Of a stretch of DNA of 7,207 nucleotides, positions 1 to 6,579 are shown in pieces. This DNA is from Burkholderiales bacterium. Lineage in GTDB: Bacteria; Pseudomonadota; Gammaproteobacteria; Burkholderiales; SG8-39. The notes beneath the pieces are model-generated. The model ran no database searches and was not told the origin of the DNA. It was given only the letters and a program-made list of their open reading frames with translations. The stretch's first letter is position 1. Each line of letters opens with the position of its first letter. A program made the translations under genes and the position numbers. The stretch spans positions 1-7,207 of the forward strand of contig DAIDTN010000003.1 in the NCBI GenBank assembly GCA_027457185.1, read 5' to 3'.

Positions 1-1584
1 GTCGCGGCCTATGCGCCGTTCGCGCGCCAGGTGCTGAAGGAAGGCTGGGTCAAGCCGAGCAAGCGCATTTTCGACAATACCAAGATCTCCGACCACTTCG
101 CCATCATTCCGCCGCTGCAGGCGCCGGGCAATCTGTCGGACGCCGAAGCCAAGCTCTACGACATGGTCGTAAAACGGTTTCTCGCCGTGTTCTTCCCCGC
201 GGCCGAGTTCCTGGTTACGACGCGCATCACCCGCGTCGAGGGCGAGCCGTTCAAGAGTGAAGGCCGGGTGATGGTGAAACCGGGTTGGCTTGCGATTTAC
301 GGCCGCGAAGTCGAGAAAGACGATGCGCTGATGGTCGCGATTACCGAGGGCGAGAAAGTCAAAACGACGGCGGTCGAGGTCAAGGCCAATCAGACCAAGC
401 CGCCGGCGCGCTTCTCCGAGGCAACGCTGCTCTCGGCCATGGAGGGCGCGGGCAAACTGATCGAGGACGAGGAATTGCGCGCGGCGATGAGCGCGAAGGG
501 TCTGGGCACGCCGGCGACGCGCGCGGCCGTGATCGAGGGCCTCATTTTCGAAGGCTATGTCCATCGCAACGGGCGCGAGCTCGTGCCCACGCCCAAGGCG
601 TTCTCGCTGATGTTCGCGCTCGGCCAATTCGGCATTACCGAGCTCACCTCACCCGAACTCACCGGCGACTGGGAATTCAAGCTGAAGCAGATGGAGCGCG
701 GCGAACTCGGCCGCGCCGAGTTCATGGAGCACATCGTCGAGGCCACGCGCGAGCTGGTCGGCGCGATCAAGAACGGCGACATACCCGACACCGCGTTCCT
801 CACGCTCAAAGAGCCGTGCCCGAAATGCGGCGGCACGGTGCAGGAGAACTATCGCAAGTTTCAGTGCCAGGCCTGCGATTTCGCCATCTGGAAAGTGGTC
901 TCCAGCCGCGAATTCGCGCCGGAGGAAATCGAGGAGCTGATCGCCAAGCACAGCGTCGGTCCGCTGCAGGGCTTCCGCAGCCGCATGGGCAAGCCCTTCG
1001 CCGCAGTAGTACGCCTGTCGCCCGAGTTCAAGGCGGAATTCGATTTCGGCCAGTCCGCCGACGGCTACGAGGCAGCGCCGGATTTCTCCGGCCTCGAGCC
1101 GCTAGGGCCCTGTCCGAAATGCGAAGCGCGGGTGTTCGAGCAGCCGATGGCCTATGTGTGCGAGAAAAGCCTGGGTCCGGAAAAAAGCTGCGACTTCCGC
1201 TCCGGCCGCATCATCCTGCAGCGGCCGATCGAGCGCGAGCAGATGCAAAAACTGCTGGCCACCGGCAAGACCGATCTGCTGCACCGCTTCATCTCGAAGA
1301 AGGGGCGGCCGTTCTCGGCTTTCCTGGGGCGCGGCGCCGACGGCAAGGGCGGCTTCGAGTTCGCGCCGCGCGCGGCCAAGCCCGGCAAGGCGGAAGCCAA
1401 ACCGGACAAGGCAGAGGTCGCGCAGACCAAGACCAGCATGATCAAGCCGCCGGCCAAGACGGCCGCGAAAACCGGCGCCAGGATCGCGACTAAGGCCGTC
1501 GCCAGTAAGACTGTCGTTAGTAAGACCACCAAGACCGCCAGCAAGACCGCCGCCAAGACGGTCAAGGCGCGCAAGCGCAGCTAG
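1..1584 (+). CDS. topB: DNA topoisomerase III, C-terminal part (5' end outside window)
   Basis: Type IA topoisomerase, which relaxes and decatenates DNA through a transient 5'-phosphotyrosine nick. The frame is open from base 1, so the GTG at 31 is internal; the TOPRIM domain and catalytic tyrosine lie upstream of the window. Of the 527 residues present, an early KISDHFAIIPP matches the family's H-x-AIIPT motif. ATLLSAMEGAG followed by GLGTPATRAAVIEGL is the classic type IA core signature. After the core come two zinc-ribbon-like units, with CPKC near residues 273 and 371. Each is followed by a Toprim_Crpt-type repeat (GPLQGFRSRMGKPF and TDLLHRFISKKGRPF). The last ~70 residues are a low-complexity Lys/Ala/Thr tail with about 16 lysines, resembling histone H1-like tails and probably binding nucleic acid (inference). 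The TAG stop shares the tetramer CTAG with the stop of the convergent methyltransferase gene. Family assignment is firm; TopA is less likely given the motif spacing and C-terminal repeats. Confidence 0.93.
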   Translation, partial: VAAYAPFARQVLKEGWVKPSKRIFDNTKISDHFAIIPPLQAPGNLSDAEAKLYDMVVKRFLAVFFPAAEFLVTTRITRVEGEPFKSEGRVMVKPGWLAIYGREVEKDDALMVAITEGEKVKTTAVEVKANQTKPPARFSEATLLSAMEGAGKLIEDEELRAAMSAKGLGTPATRAAVIEGLIFEGYVHRNGRELVPTPKAFSLMFALGQFGITELTSPELTGDWEFKLKQMERGELGRAEFMEHIVEATRELVGAIKNGDIPDTAFLTLKEPCPKCGGTVQENYRKFQCQACDFAIWKVVSSREFAPEEIEELIAKHSVGPLQGFRSRMGKPFAAVVRLSPEFKAEFDFGQSADGYEAAPDFSGLEPLGPCPKCEARVFEQPMAYVCEKSLGPEKSCDFRSGRIILQRPIEREQMQKLLATGKTDLLHRFISKKGRPFSAFLGRGADGKGGFEFAPRAAKPGKAEAKPDKAEVAQTKTSMIKPPAKTAAKTGARIATKAVASKTVVSKTTKTASKTAAKTVKARKRS

Positions 1585-2777
1585 TGCCCGTCCGACGGTA
1601 CGCCGCCACCCTGGGCGGGCTTGGGGCCGCGCATGCTGCCCGCCACGATCCGGTATTCGAACAAGCGGCACTCCAGCGCACCGTTGAATAGCGGCGTGCG
1701 CTTGGACACCTGCAGCCTGATCCGCTTGGGCAGATTCATGTCGGCGCTGAGGATGTAGCAGTTCCAGCCGGCGAATTTTTGCTTCAAGGCATCGCCGAAT
1801 TTGGGGTAGAACTCGGCCAGATCCTGCTGCTCGCCCATGCGCTCGCCGTAGGGCGGGTTGGTGACCAGCACTCCGGTCGCGGCCGGCGCGGAAATCTCCA
1901 GCACGTTCGCCTGTTTCAATTGCACCGCCTGCTCCAAGCCAGCCGCGCGCAGGTTCGCCTGCGCCAGCTTGAGCGTATCGCCGTAGAGGTCGCTGCCGTA
2001 GATCGGCAGGGAAACCACAGGCTTCCTCCGCGCCGCGGACTCGGCGCGCAGCGCCTGCCACAGCGCCGCGTCGAAATCTTTCAGCTTTTCGAAGCCGAAG
2101 CCGCGCGCACTGCCCGGCGCGATATTGAGCGCGATCTGCGCCGCTTCGACGAGGAAAGTGCCGCCGCCGCACATCGGATCGAGCAGCGCCGTTCCGGCTT
2201 GCCATCCGCTCAGTTTGAGTATGCCGGCGGCAAGGTTTTCCTTCAGCGGAGCCTCGCCCTGGGCGGCGCGCGCGCCGCGCTTGAACAGCGGCTCGCCCGA
2301 GGTGTCCAGGTAGAGCGTGAACTGCGCGGCATCGAGGAAGGCGTGGATGCGCACCTCGGGCGCGCGCGTGTCGATGTTGGGCCGGCTGCCGACGGCGCTC
2401 CTGAAGCGGTCGCACACGGCATCCTTGATGCGCAGCGTGAGGAAGTCGAGGCTCTTGAGCGGGCAGTGCTGCGCGGTGAGGTAGACGCGGATGCTGCGCG
2501 CCACGTCGAAGCGCTGCGGCCAGTCGAGATCAACGGCCGCGCGATAGATATCCTCTTCGCTGCGATAAGGCACGGTGAACAGGCGCAGCAGCACGCGCGT
2601 GGCGATGCGGCTCTCCAGGTTGGCGCGGTAGATCACACGCGTGTCGCCTTCGAACGCAACGCCGCCGGCGACGGCCTGCACCGCGCTCGCTCCGAGTCCG
2701 ACGAGCTCAGCCGCGAGCGGATTTTCCAGGCCGCGCGGACAGGATGCGAACAGCTTGGCGTTGGTTTGGGAGCTCAT
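1581..2777 (-). CDS. rlmL: THUMP-domain class I SAM-dependent rRNA methyltransferase (RlmL-like, short form)
   Basis: A 398-residue probable 23S rRNA guanine-N2 methyltransferase. The start ATG at 2777 gives MSSQTNAKLFASCPRGLE, matching the family N-terminus (FASCPKGLE). The frame stays open upstream to 2918, but those 47 extra residues do not look like the family. Residues ~45-160 form the THUMP RNA-binding region. KRGARAAQGEAPLKENLAAGIL (about 167-187) leads into the UPF0020 methyltransferase domain, with SAM motif I DPMCGGGTFLVEAA (200-213), an acidic GSDLYGD (261-267) and catalytic NPPYGERMG (307-315). E. coli RlmL is about 700 residues because it is fused to the m7G2069 enzyme RlmK; here that second half is absent, as in other short family members. 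No clear Shine-Dalgarno precedes the start, but an extended -10 lies about 40 bp upstream. The exact target base (G2445 in E. coli) is inferred from family only. Confidence 0.88.
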   Translation of the reverse strand: MSSQTNAKLFASCPRGLENPLAAELVGLGASAVQAVAGGVAFEGDTRVIYRANLESRIATRVLLRLFTVPYRSEEDIYRAAVDLDWPQRFDVARSIRVYLTAQHCPLKSLDFLTLRIKDAVCDRFRSAVGSRPNIDTRAPEVRIHAFLDAAQFTLYLDTSGEPLFKRGARAAQGEAPLKENLAAGILKLSGWQAGTALLDPMCGGGTFLVEAAQIALNIAPGSARGFGFEKLKDFDAALWQALRAESAARRKPVVSLPIYGSDLYGDTLKLAQANLRAAGLEQAVQLKQANVLEISAPAATGVLVTNPPYGERMGEQQDLAEFYPKFGDALKQKFAGWNCYILSADMNLPKRIRLQVSKRTPLFNGALECRLFEYRIVAGSMRGPKPAQGGGVPSDGH

Positions 2778-2821
2778 GGGAAACCGAAGGCAATCAATCG
2801 AAGGCCGAACGCGAAGGTAAC

Positions 2822-2830
2822 ATAATACCA
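2822..2830 (-). promoter_or_regulatory. Extended -10 promoter element for the RlmL-like gene
   Basis: Read on the minus strand this is TGGTATTAT: a TG-N extension followed by TATTAT, five of six matches to TATAAT. It sits in an AT-richer patch of a GC-rich region. It would place the transcription start near 2815, giving a 5' UTR of roughly 38 nt before the ATG at 2777. The hexamer at the -35 spacing (ACGTCA) is poor, as extended -10 promoters tolerate. The assignment rests on pattern only. Confidence 0.45.
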
Positions 2831-3049
2831 ACTGCGCGAATGCGTGACGTGGCCGGACGGCTGCCTGCGCTGCCGGGTAGGTTGCTGGTGTTGGAACTAC
2901 TCCCGGTTTGGAGTTCATTCAGAAATTAAGGGAACCCTTCGCATTGCGCCTTTCAAATTCATGCGCTGTTCCGGTAATTTCCAACAATGTCGTAGCGGTG
3001 TCGGCCCGAGACCGGCTAATATGCGATTGGCGCCAGCAGGAAGAATCCA

Positions 3050-3622
3050 ATGAACAAACACCAGAGAGTCATGCTGATCATCGCGACAATCAATTTGCTG
3101 CTGCTGCTGCTGTTTCCACCGTACGACTACCTTAGCTACGCGCGTCACAACGTGCCCAACTTCGACGGTTTCCTGTTCGCGTTCGGCCACCATCCCAACA
3201 GCGCGGTCAACAGCAGTTTCCTGTGTATCGAGATAGTCATCGTGCTGATCAACACCATGATCGCTTGGCTGCTGCTGCAGGAGCGGGCGCGTCTGCGGCG
3301 CCGGTTGGACCGGCAGAACCTGGTGCTGCTGGGTGTGGCCTTGAATCTGCTGTTGGCGCTGCTGTTTCCGCCGTTCCAGGATCATTACACCGCGTCCGAG
3401 GCCCTGCTGCCTTCGTTCGACGGTTTCTATTTCCTGTTCGGGGACAACTCCATGCGCGTGATTGTCGCCAATGTGCTCTGGGTCGAGGTCATGTTCGTAC
3501 TGATCAACGGCGCCATGCTGTGGATGTTGGTCCACCGGCCGGCGCCGCGGGAATTGACCGCTGCCGAGCGTTTTGCTCAGCCGGCGGAGCTGCTCGGCAC
3601 AGGCCAGCGCAGGAAAACCTAG
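3050..3622 (+). CDS. Hypothetical four-helix membrane protein with tandem internal duplication
   Basis: I do not recognise this 190-residue protein. It consists of two copies of one unit, about residues 7-76 and 91-161. Each unit has a hydrophobic helix ending in LLFPP[YF] (20-25 and 104-109), a polar loop ending in P-x-FDGF-x-F-x-FG (36-46 and 121-131), and a second helix with the pattern [IV]E[IV]-x-x-VLIN-x-x-x-x-W (Glu61/Asn68/Trp73 and Glu146/Asn153/Trp158). The offset is 84-85 residues throughout. Four membrane helices are expected, with the Arg-rich linker 79-88 (RARLRRRLDR) between units probably cytoplasmic, and a short polar C-terminal tail. There is no cleavable signal peptide motif. 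AGGAA at 3038-3042 lies 7 nt before the ATG and supports this start. The gene stands alone, divergent from the methyltransferase gene and convergent with the cysteine hydrolase gene. The paired acidic and Asn residues inside helices may be functional (inference); the role is unknown. Confidence 0.85.
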   Translation: MNKHQRVMLIIATINLLLLLLFPPYDYLSYARHNVPNFDGFLFAFGHHPNSAVNSSFLCIEIVIVLINTMIAWLLLQERARLRRRLDRQNLVLLGVALNLLLALLFPPFQDHYTASEALLPSFDGFYFLFGDNSMRVIVANVLWVEVMFVLINGAMLWMLVHRPAPRELTAAERFAQPAELLGTGQRRKT

Positions 3623-3655
3623 GCAGCCGTTGAAATTCGCCTTCCGGTCGGCGCA

Positions 3656-4204
3656 TTAGAACTCTGCCGCGACCGCCGCGGCGCTCTGCACTTTGGCATA
3701 GAGGCCGGCCAGCGCCGCCACGAATGCCGCATGCACCTGCGCCGCGGGCACGCGCTGCTCGCCAAAGACGAGTGCGCGCGTGGCGCAGGCATCGTGCACG
3801 AGACTGCAGGAAAAACCGAGGTCGAATGCGGCGCGGGTGGTCGCATCGACGCACATGTGGGTCATCATGCCCGCGATCACCAGGTGGTCGGCGCCCACAG
3901 CGCGCAGATGCTCCAGCAGCTTTGTTCCGCGGAAGCTGTTGGGGAAATTCTTTTGTACTATGGTCTCCCCGGCGTGCGGCGCAACATTGGCGTGGATGTT
4001 CACGCCCTCGGTGTCGGGCAGGAAAAAGCTGGCGCCGGGCCGGTTGGAAACATGCTGGATGTGCACCAGCGGCAGCCGCTTGGCGCGGAAACTCGCCAGC
4101 AGCTTCGCCGCCTGCAGGCTGGCTTCGGGGCTGCCTTCCAGTTCCATCTTGCCGCCGGGGAAGTAGTCGTTCTGGATGTCGATGATGACGAGAGCGGGTT
4201 TCAT
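3656..4204 (-). CDS. Isochorismatase-family cysteine hydrolase
   Basis: A 182-residue cytoplasmic hydrolase, a normal length for the isochorismatase/nicotinamidase superfamily. The catalytic triad is visible: Asp9 in VIIDIQNDYFPGG, Lys85 in IVQKNFPNSF, and the nucleophile Cys118 in AGMMTHMCVDATTRAA, which includes the usual TxxCVxxTxR pattern. Family members cleave amide or vinyl-ether bonds (nicotinamide, ureidoacrylate, N-carbamoyl compounds). The sequence alone does not reveal the substrate, and the FPGGK segment after Asp9 is common among uncharacterised cysteine hydrolases. GGAG (complement of 4212-4215) is 7 nt before the ATG, supporting the start. The gene lies 55 bp downstream of the threonine ammonia-lyase gene on the same strand, so co-transcription is likely. 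That spacer contains a 20-codon open frame joined by ATGA overlaps to both genes. Confidence 0.88.
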   Translation of the reverse strand: MKPALVIIDIQNDYFPGGKMELEGSPEASLQAAKLLASFRAKRLPLVHIQHVSNRPGASFFLPDTEGVNIHANVAPHAGETIVQKNFPNSFRGTKLLEHLRAVGADHLVIAGMMTHMCVDATTRAAFDLGFSCSLVHDACATRALVFGEQRVPAAQVHAAFVAALAGLYAKVQSAAAVAAEF

Positions 4205-4259
4205 GGTCGAACTCCGTGTGAGGCCTTGACCTTAAGCGGCGCGGCCGCCGGCAGCGCGT

Positions 4260-5468
4260 TCATGCGCCGCGGACCCTGGCGGCGAAACCGGCGGCGCGCA
4301 GCGCGCGGATGATCTCCTCCACGTGCTCGCGGCCGCGGGTCTGCAGCACGAAGTCGACCTCGGCGGTCTGCAGCGGCAGGTTGGTGAAAGCGCGCTGGTG
4401 GTGCACTTCCTCGATGTTGGCATTGGCCTCGCCGAGGCAGGTCGTGACCGTGGCGAGCGCGCCGGGCAGGTCGCGCAGCTCGACCGTGAGCCGGGTGAGC
4501 CGGCCGGCGCGCACCATGCCGCGCTCGATAATCACCGACAGCATCAGGGGATCGATGTTGCCGCCGGAGAGCACGCTGCCCACGCGCTTGCCGCGAAAGC
4601 GCTCCGGCTGGGCGAGCAGCGCGGCGAGGCCGGCCGCGCCGGCGCCCTCGACCACCGTCTTCTCGATTTCCAGCAGCAGCACGATCGCATGCTCGATCTC
4701 GCCTTCGCCGACCAGCAGGACGCCGCGCGTGAGCTCGCGCACGATCGGCAGCGTGAGCGCGCCCGGCTCTTTTACGGCGATACCCTCGGCGATGGTGTTC
4801 GCGGCGAAGCGCGGCGTCTCGCCGCGCAGCGCGCAATACATCGACGGAAAGTTCTCGGTCTCGACGCCGTAGAGTTCGATGCCGGGCTTGACGCCTTTGG
4901 CCGCGACCGCCATGCCGGCGATCAGGCCGCCCCCGCCCACGGGCACCAGCAGCACCTCCAGCCGCGGCTCGCACGCGAGCATTTCGAGGGCCACCGTGCC
5001 CTGGCCGCTGATCACCTGCGCGTCGTCGTAGGGGTGGACCAGGCTCAAGCCGCGCTCGGCGGCGAGCGCGAGGCCGCGCGCCTTGGCTTCGTCGAAGTTG
5101 TCGCCGGCGAGGATCACTTCGGCGCCGAAGGCGCGGGTATGCTAGACTTTCACGTGCGGCGTGTGGCGCTGCATCACGATCACCGCGCGCAGGCCCAGGC
5201 GCTTCGCGTGATAGGCCACGCCCTGCGCATGGTTGCCGGCGGATACACCGAGCACGCCCGCGGCGCGCTCCTCCGGCGTGAGCGAGCGCAGTTTGACCAG
5301 CGCGCCGCGTTCCTTGAACGAGGCGGTGAACTGCAGGTTCTCGAATTTGAGATACACCTCGGCGCCGGTGATCGCAGACAGCGTGCGCGAGTATAGGCAG
5401 GGCGTATCGATTATCTGGTCCGCGAGCACGGCGGCGGCGGCGCGGATGGATTGCGCGGTGACGGTCAT
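4260..5468 (-). pseudogene. ilvA: Threonine ammonia-lyase interrupted by an in-frame amber codon
   Basis: PLP enzyme converting threonine to 2-oxobutanoate and ammonia, the first step towards isoleucine (or catabolic). From ATG at 5468 to TGA at 4260 there are 402 codons in one frame, about the family length for the single-ACT type, except that codon 109 (5142-5144) is TAG. Before it: KFENLQFTASFKERGA with the PLP lysine Lys52, SAGNHAQG (76-83) and TPHVKV. Directly after it: HTRAFGAEVILAGDNFDEA continues the family motif with no missing residue. The phosphate-binding GGGG loop is at 178-181, SGGN at 301-304, and a C-terminal ACT domain at about 323-402, probably binding an allosteric amino acid. 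No frameshift is needed; one substitution (e.g. CAG or GAG to TAG) explains the break. The 108-residue product would lack the PLP phosphate loop, and a restart downstream would lack Lys52. It may be a recent pseudogene, a strain mutation or a sequence error. No good Shine-Dalgarno precedes the start. Two dyads lie upstream. Confidence 0.88.
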
Positions 5469-5483
5469 GAAATGCTTTTCGAT

Positions 5484-5505
5484 ATAAGGGGAAACTTCCC
5501 CTTAT
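5484..5505. promoter_or_regulatory. Perfect 22-bp palindrome upstream of ilvA, probable operator
   Basis: Arms ATAAGGGGAA (5484-5493) and TTCCCCTTAT (5496-5505) are perfect inverted copies around a 2-bp spacer AC. The element ends 15 bp before the ilvA start codon. As RNA it would form a hairpin, but no T-run follows on either strand, so a terminator is unlikely. A dyad this long and tight beside a start codon fits a binding site for a dimeric regulator, or a hairpin affecting translation. The regulator cannot be named from the sequence. Confidence 0.55.
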
Positions 5506-5523
5506 GCTCCTCTAGATTGGCCC

Positions 5524-5545
5524 GTCGCAAAATAAATTTTGCAAC
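5524..5545. promoter_or_regulatory. Second 22-bp AT-centred palindrome upstream of ilvA, possible operator
   Basis: The core arms GCAAAAT (5527-5533) and ATTTTGC (5536-5542) are perfect around AA. Extending to 10-bp arms (GTCGCAAAAT and ATTTTGCAAC) introduces one mismatch. It has the same 10+2+10 layout as the palindrome at 5484-5505, and the centres are 40 bp apart, close to four helical turns. The AT-rich centre flanked by GC/TTGC resembles Lrp/AsnC-family sites, regulators often linked to amino-acid genes; that link is inference. The minus-strand hexamer TTGCAA inside it could also serve as a -35. Confidence 0.4.
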
Positions 5546-5566
5546 AGATTCATATCGACTTTACGT

Positions 5567-6199
5567 TCAGCGCTGCCATGAACCCTTGACGATGTTCTTG
5601 ATGAGATGCAGCCGCCGGTGAAAGAAATGGTCTGCGCCGGGCACCACGACCACCGGCAGTTCCTGCGGCCGCGCCCAGGCGAGCACGTTGGCGAGCGGCA
5701 CGGTCTCGTCCAGCTCGCCGTGAATGATGATGCTGTCCGCGGGCACCGGTTCCGAAGTGTAGCTGCGCCCGCCGCTTACGAAACCCGCCGCGACACCCAC
5801 CAGCGCCATGCGCTCCGGTGTTACCCGCCGCGCGACCAGGGTTTGCACGTAGGCGCCGAAGGAGTAGCCCGCGAGCACCGGCGCACGCGCATGAATGCGC
5901 GTGCGTGCGTATTCCACGATCGTGAGCAGGTCGTCGGCCTCGCCGCGGCCCTCGTCGTGCTCGCCCGCGCTCGCCCCGACGCCGCGAAAATTCGGCCGCA
6001 GCGCGACGTAGCCGAGCTCGACGAAGGTCTTGGCCAGGGTCTGCGCCACCTTGTTGTCGAGATTGCCGCCGAACAGCGGGTGCGGGTGCGCGACCAAAGC
6101 GACGCCGCGGTGTTCACCTACCGCAGGCAGGTCGATTACGCATTCGATCTTGCCCGCCGCGCCGTCCAGGAGCAAGTGTTCCTTGCTTGCACGCGTCAT
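5567..6199 (-). CDS. Alpha/beta hydrolase (HPHPLFGG type)
   Basis: A 210-residue cytoplasmic alpha/beta-fold hydrolase of the small dienelactone hydrolase-like/KANL3-Tex30-like kind widespread in proteobacteria. HPHPLFGGNLDNKV (38-51) would form the oxyanion region, followed by RPNFRGVGAS (68-77). The nucleophile elbow is GYSFG with Ser113, the probable acid is Asp164 in HGELDETVPL, and the histidine is His191 in PGADHFFHRR. All triad members are present, so the enzyme should be active; the substrate is unknown. ATG at 6199 was chosen because it overlaps the ferredoxin stop as ATGA, implying translational coupling, and because the longer upstream frame is only the ferredoxin gene read out of frame. 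No independent Shine-Dalgarno is evident. The end is 98 bp before the ilvA start, with two dyads between. Confidence 0.9.
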   Translation of the reverse strand: MTRASKEHLLLDGAAGKIECVIDLPAVGEHRGVALVAHPHPLFGGNLDNKVAQTLAKTFVELGYVALRPNFRGVGASAGEHDEGRGEADDLLTIVEYARTRIHARAPVLAGYSFGAYVQTLVARRVTPERMALVGVAAGFVSGGRSYTSEPVPADSIIIHGELDETVPLANVLAWARPQELPVVVVPGADHFFHRRLHLIKNIVKGSWQR

Positions 6200-6504
6200 A
6201 GCTTCAGGCGCTCGACCACGCGCCCGTGCCGCAAATGTTCTTCGATAATCTCGTCGATGTCGTGCTCGTCGACGTAGGTGTACCAGGTTTCTTCCGGGTA
6301 AACTACGATGCAGGGACCCTCCTCGCAGCGGTCCAGACACCCCGCCTGGTTGATGCGCACCCCGCCTTTGCCGGCGAGATCGAGTTCCTTTACGCGCTGC
6401 TTGGCGTAGTCGCGCAGCTTGCTCGCGCCCTTGTCGTTGCAGCAGACGCGTTCGCCATCGCGTTGGTTGCAGCAGAAAAAAACGTGGTGGGTGTAATAGC
6501 TCAT
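6196..6504 (-). CDS. Thioredoxin-like [2Fe-2S] ferredoxin
   Basis: A 102-residue soluble electron-transfer protein of the thioredoxin-fold [2Fe-2S] family (related to NuoE and Shethna-type ferredoxins). The N-terminal VFFCCNQRDGERVCCNDKGA carries Cys11, 12, 21 and 22; INQAGCLDRCEEGPC carries Cys56, 60 and 65. The family pattern C-x(8-12)-C ... C-x3-C is satisfied by Cys11 or 12, Cys21 or 22, Cys56 and Cys60; the other three are extra. VYPEETWYTYVDEHDIDEIIEEHL is the typical C-terminal half. ATG at 6504 gives the normal family start; no strong Shine-Dalgarno precedes it. The stop overlaps the hydrolase start (ATGA), so the two are probably co-translated. The redox partner is unknown. Confidence 0.92.
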   Translation of the reverse strand: MSYYTHHVFFCCNQRDGERVCCNDKGASKLRDYAKQRVKELDLAGKGGVRINQAGCLDRCEEGPCIVVYPEETWYTYVDEHDIDEIIEEHLRHGRVVERLKL

Positions 6505-6579
6505 GCCCGGGATCGATCGAAAGGAACGCGATTGAATAACCTGCCGTCTGCCGGCATGGCCCCGCCTGCGACGGCCGAA

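Noticed and set aside
2778..2918. In-frame 47-residue N-terminal extension of the methyltransferase
   Set aside because: It does not resemble the family N-terminus and would span the extended -10 element; the ATG at 2777 fits known family starts.
2928..2939. Small palindrome AAGGG-AA-CCCTT, faintly like the GGGGAA/TTCCCC dyad upstream of ilvA
   Set aside because: Only 5-bp arms with different core spacing; too weak to call a shared operator.
3098..3112. Five tandem CTG triplets
   Set aside because: Explained by a poly-leucine stretch in the first membrane helix; too short to argue for phase variation, and slippage would remain in frame.
2915..3535. Long minus-strand open frame rich in Gln and His
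   Set aside because: It is the antisense of the membrane-protein gene: runs of CTG leucine codons read as CAG glutamine. No domain pattern and no ribosome-binding site.
3638..3653. Possible hairpin (CGCC ... GGCG) between the convergent genes
   Set aside because: Only 4-bp arms with an 8-nt loop and no T-run on either side; not a credible terminator.
5507..5513. Strong Shine-Dalgarno-like AGAGGAG on the minus strand upstream of ilvA
   Set aside because: It is 38 nt from the ilvA ATG and no start codon lies at proper spacing; even looping out the palindrome leaves about 16 nt.
6543..6575. Inverted repeat GCCGTC ... GACGGC after the VanZ-like gene
   Set aside because: Six-bp arms with a 21-nt loop and no T-run; common by chance in GC-rich DNA.
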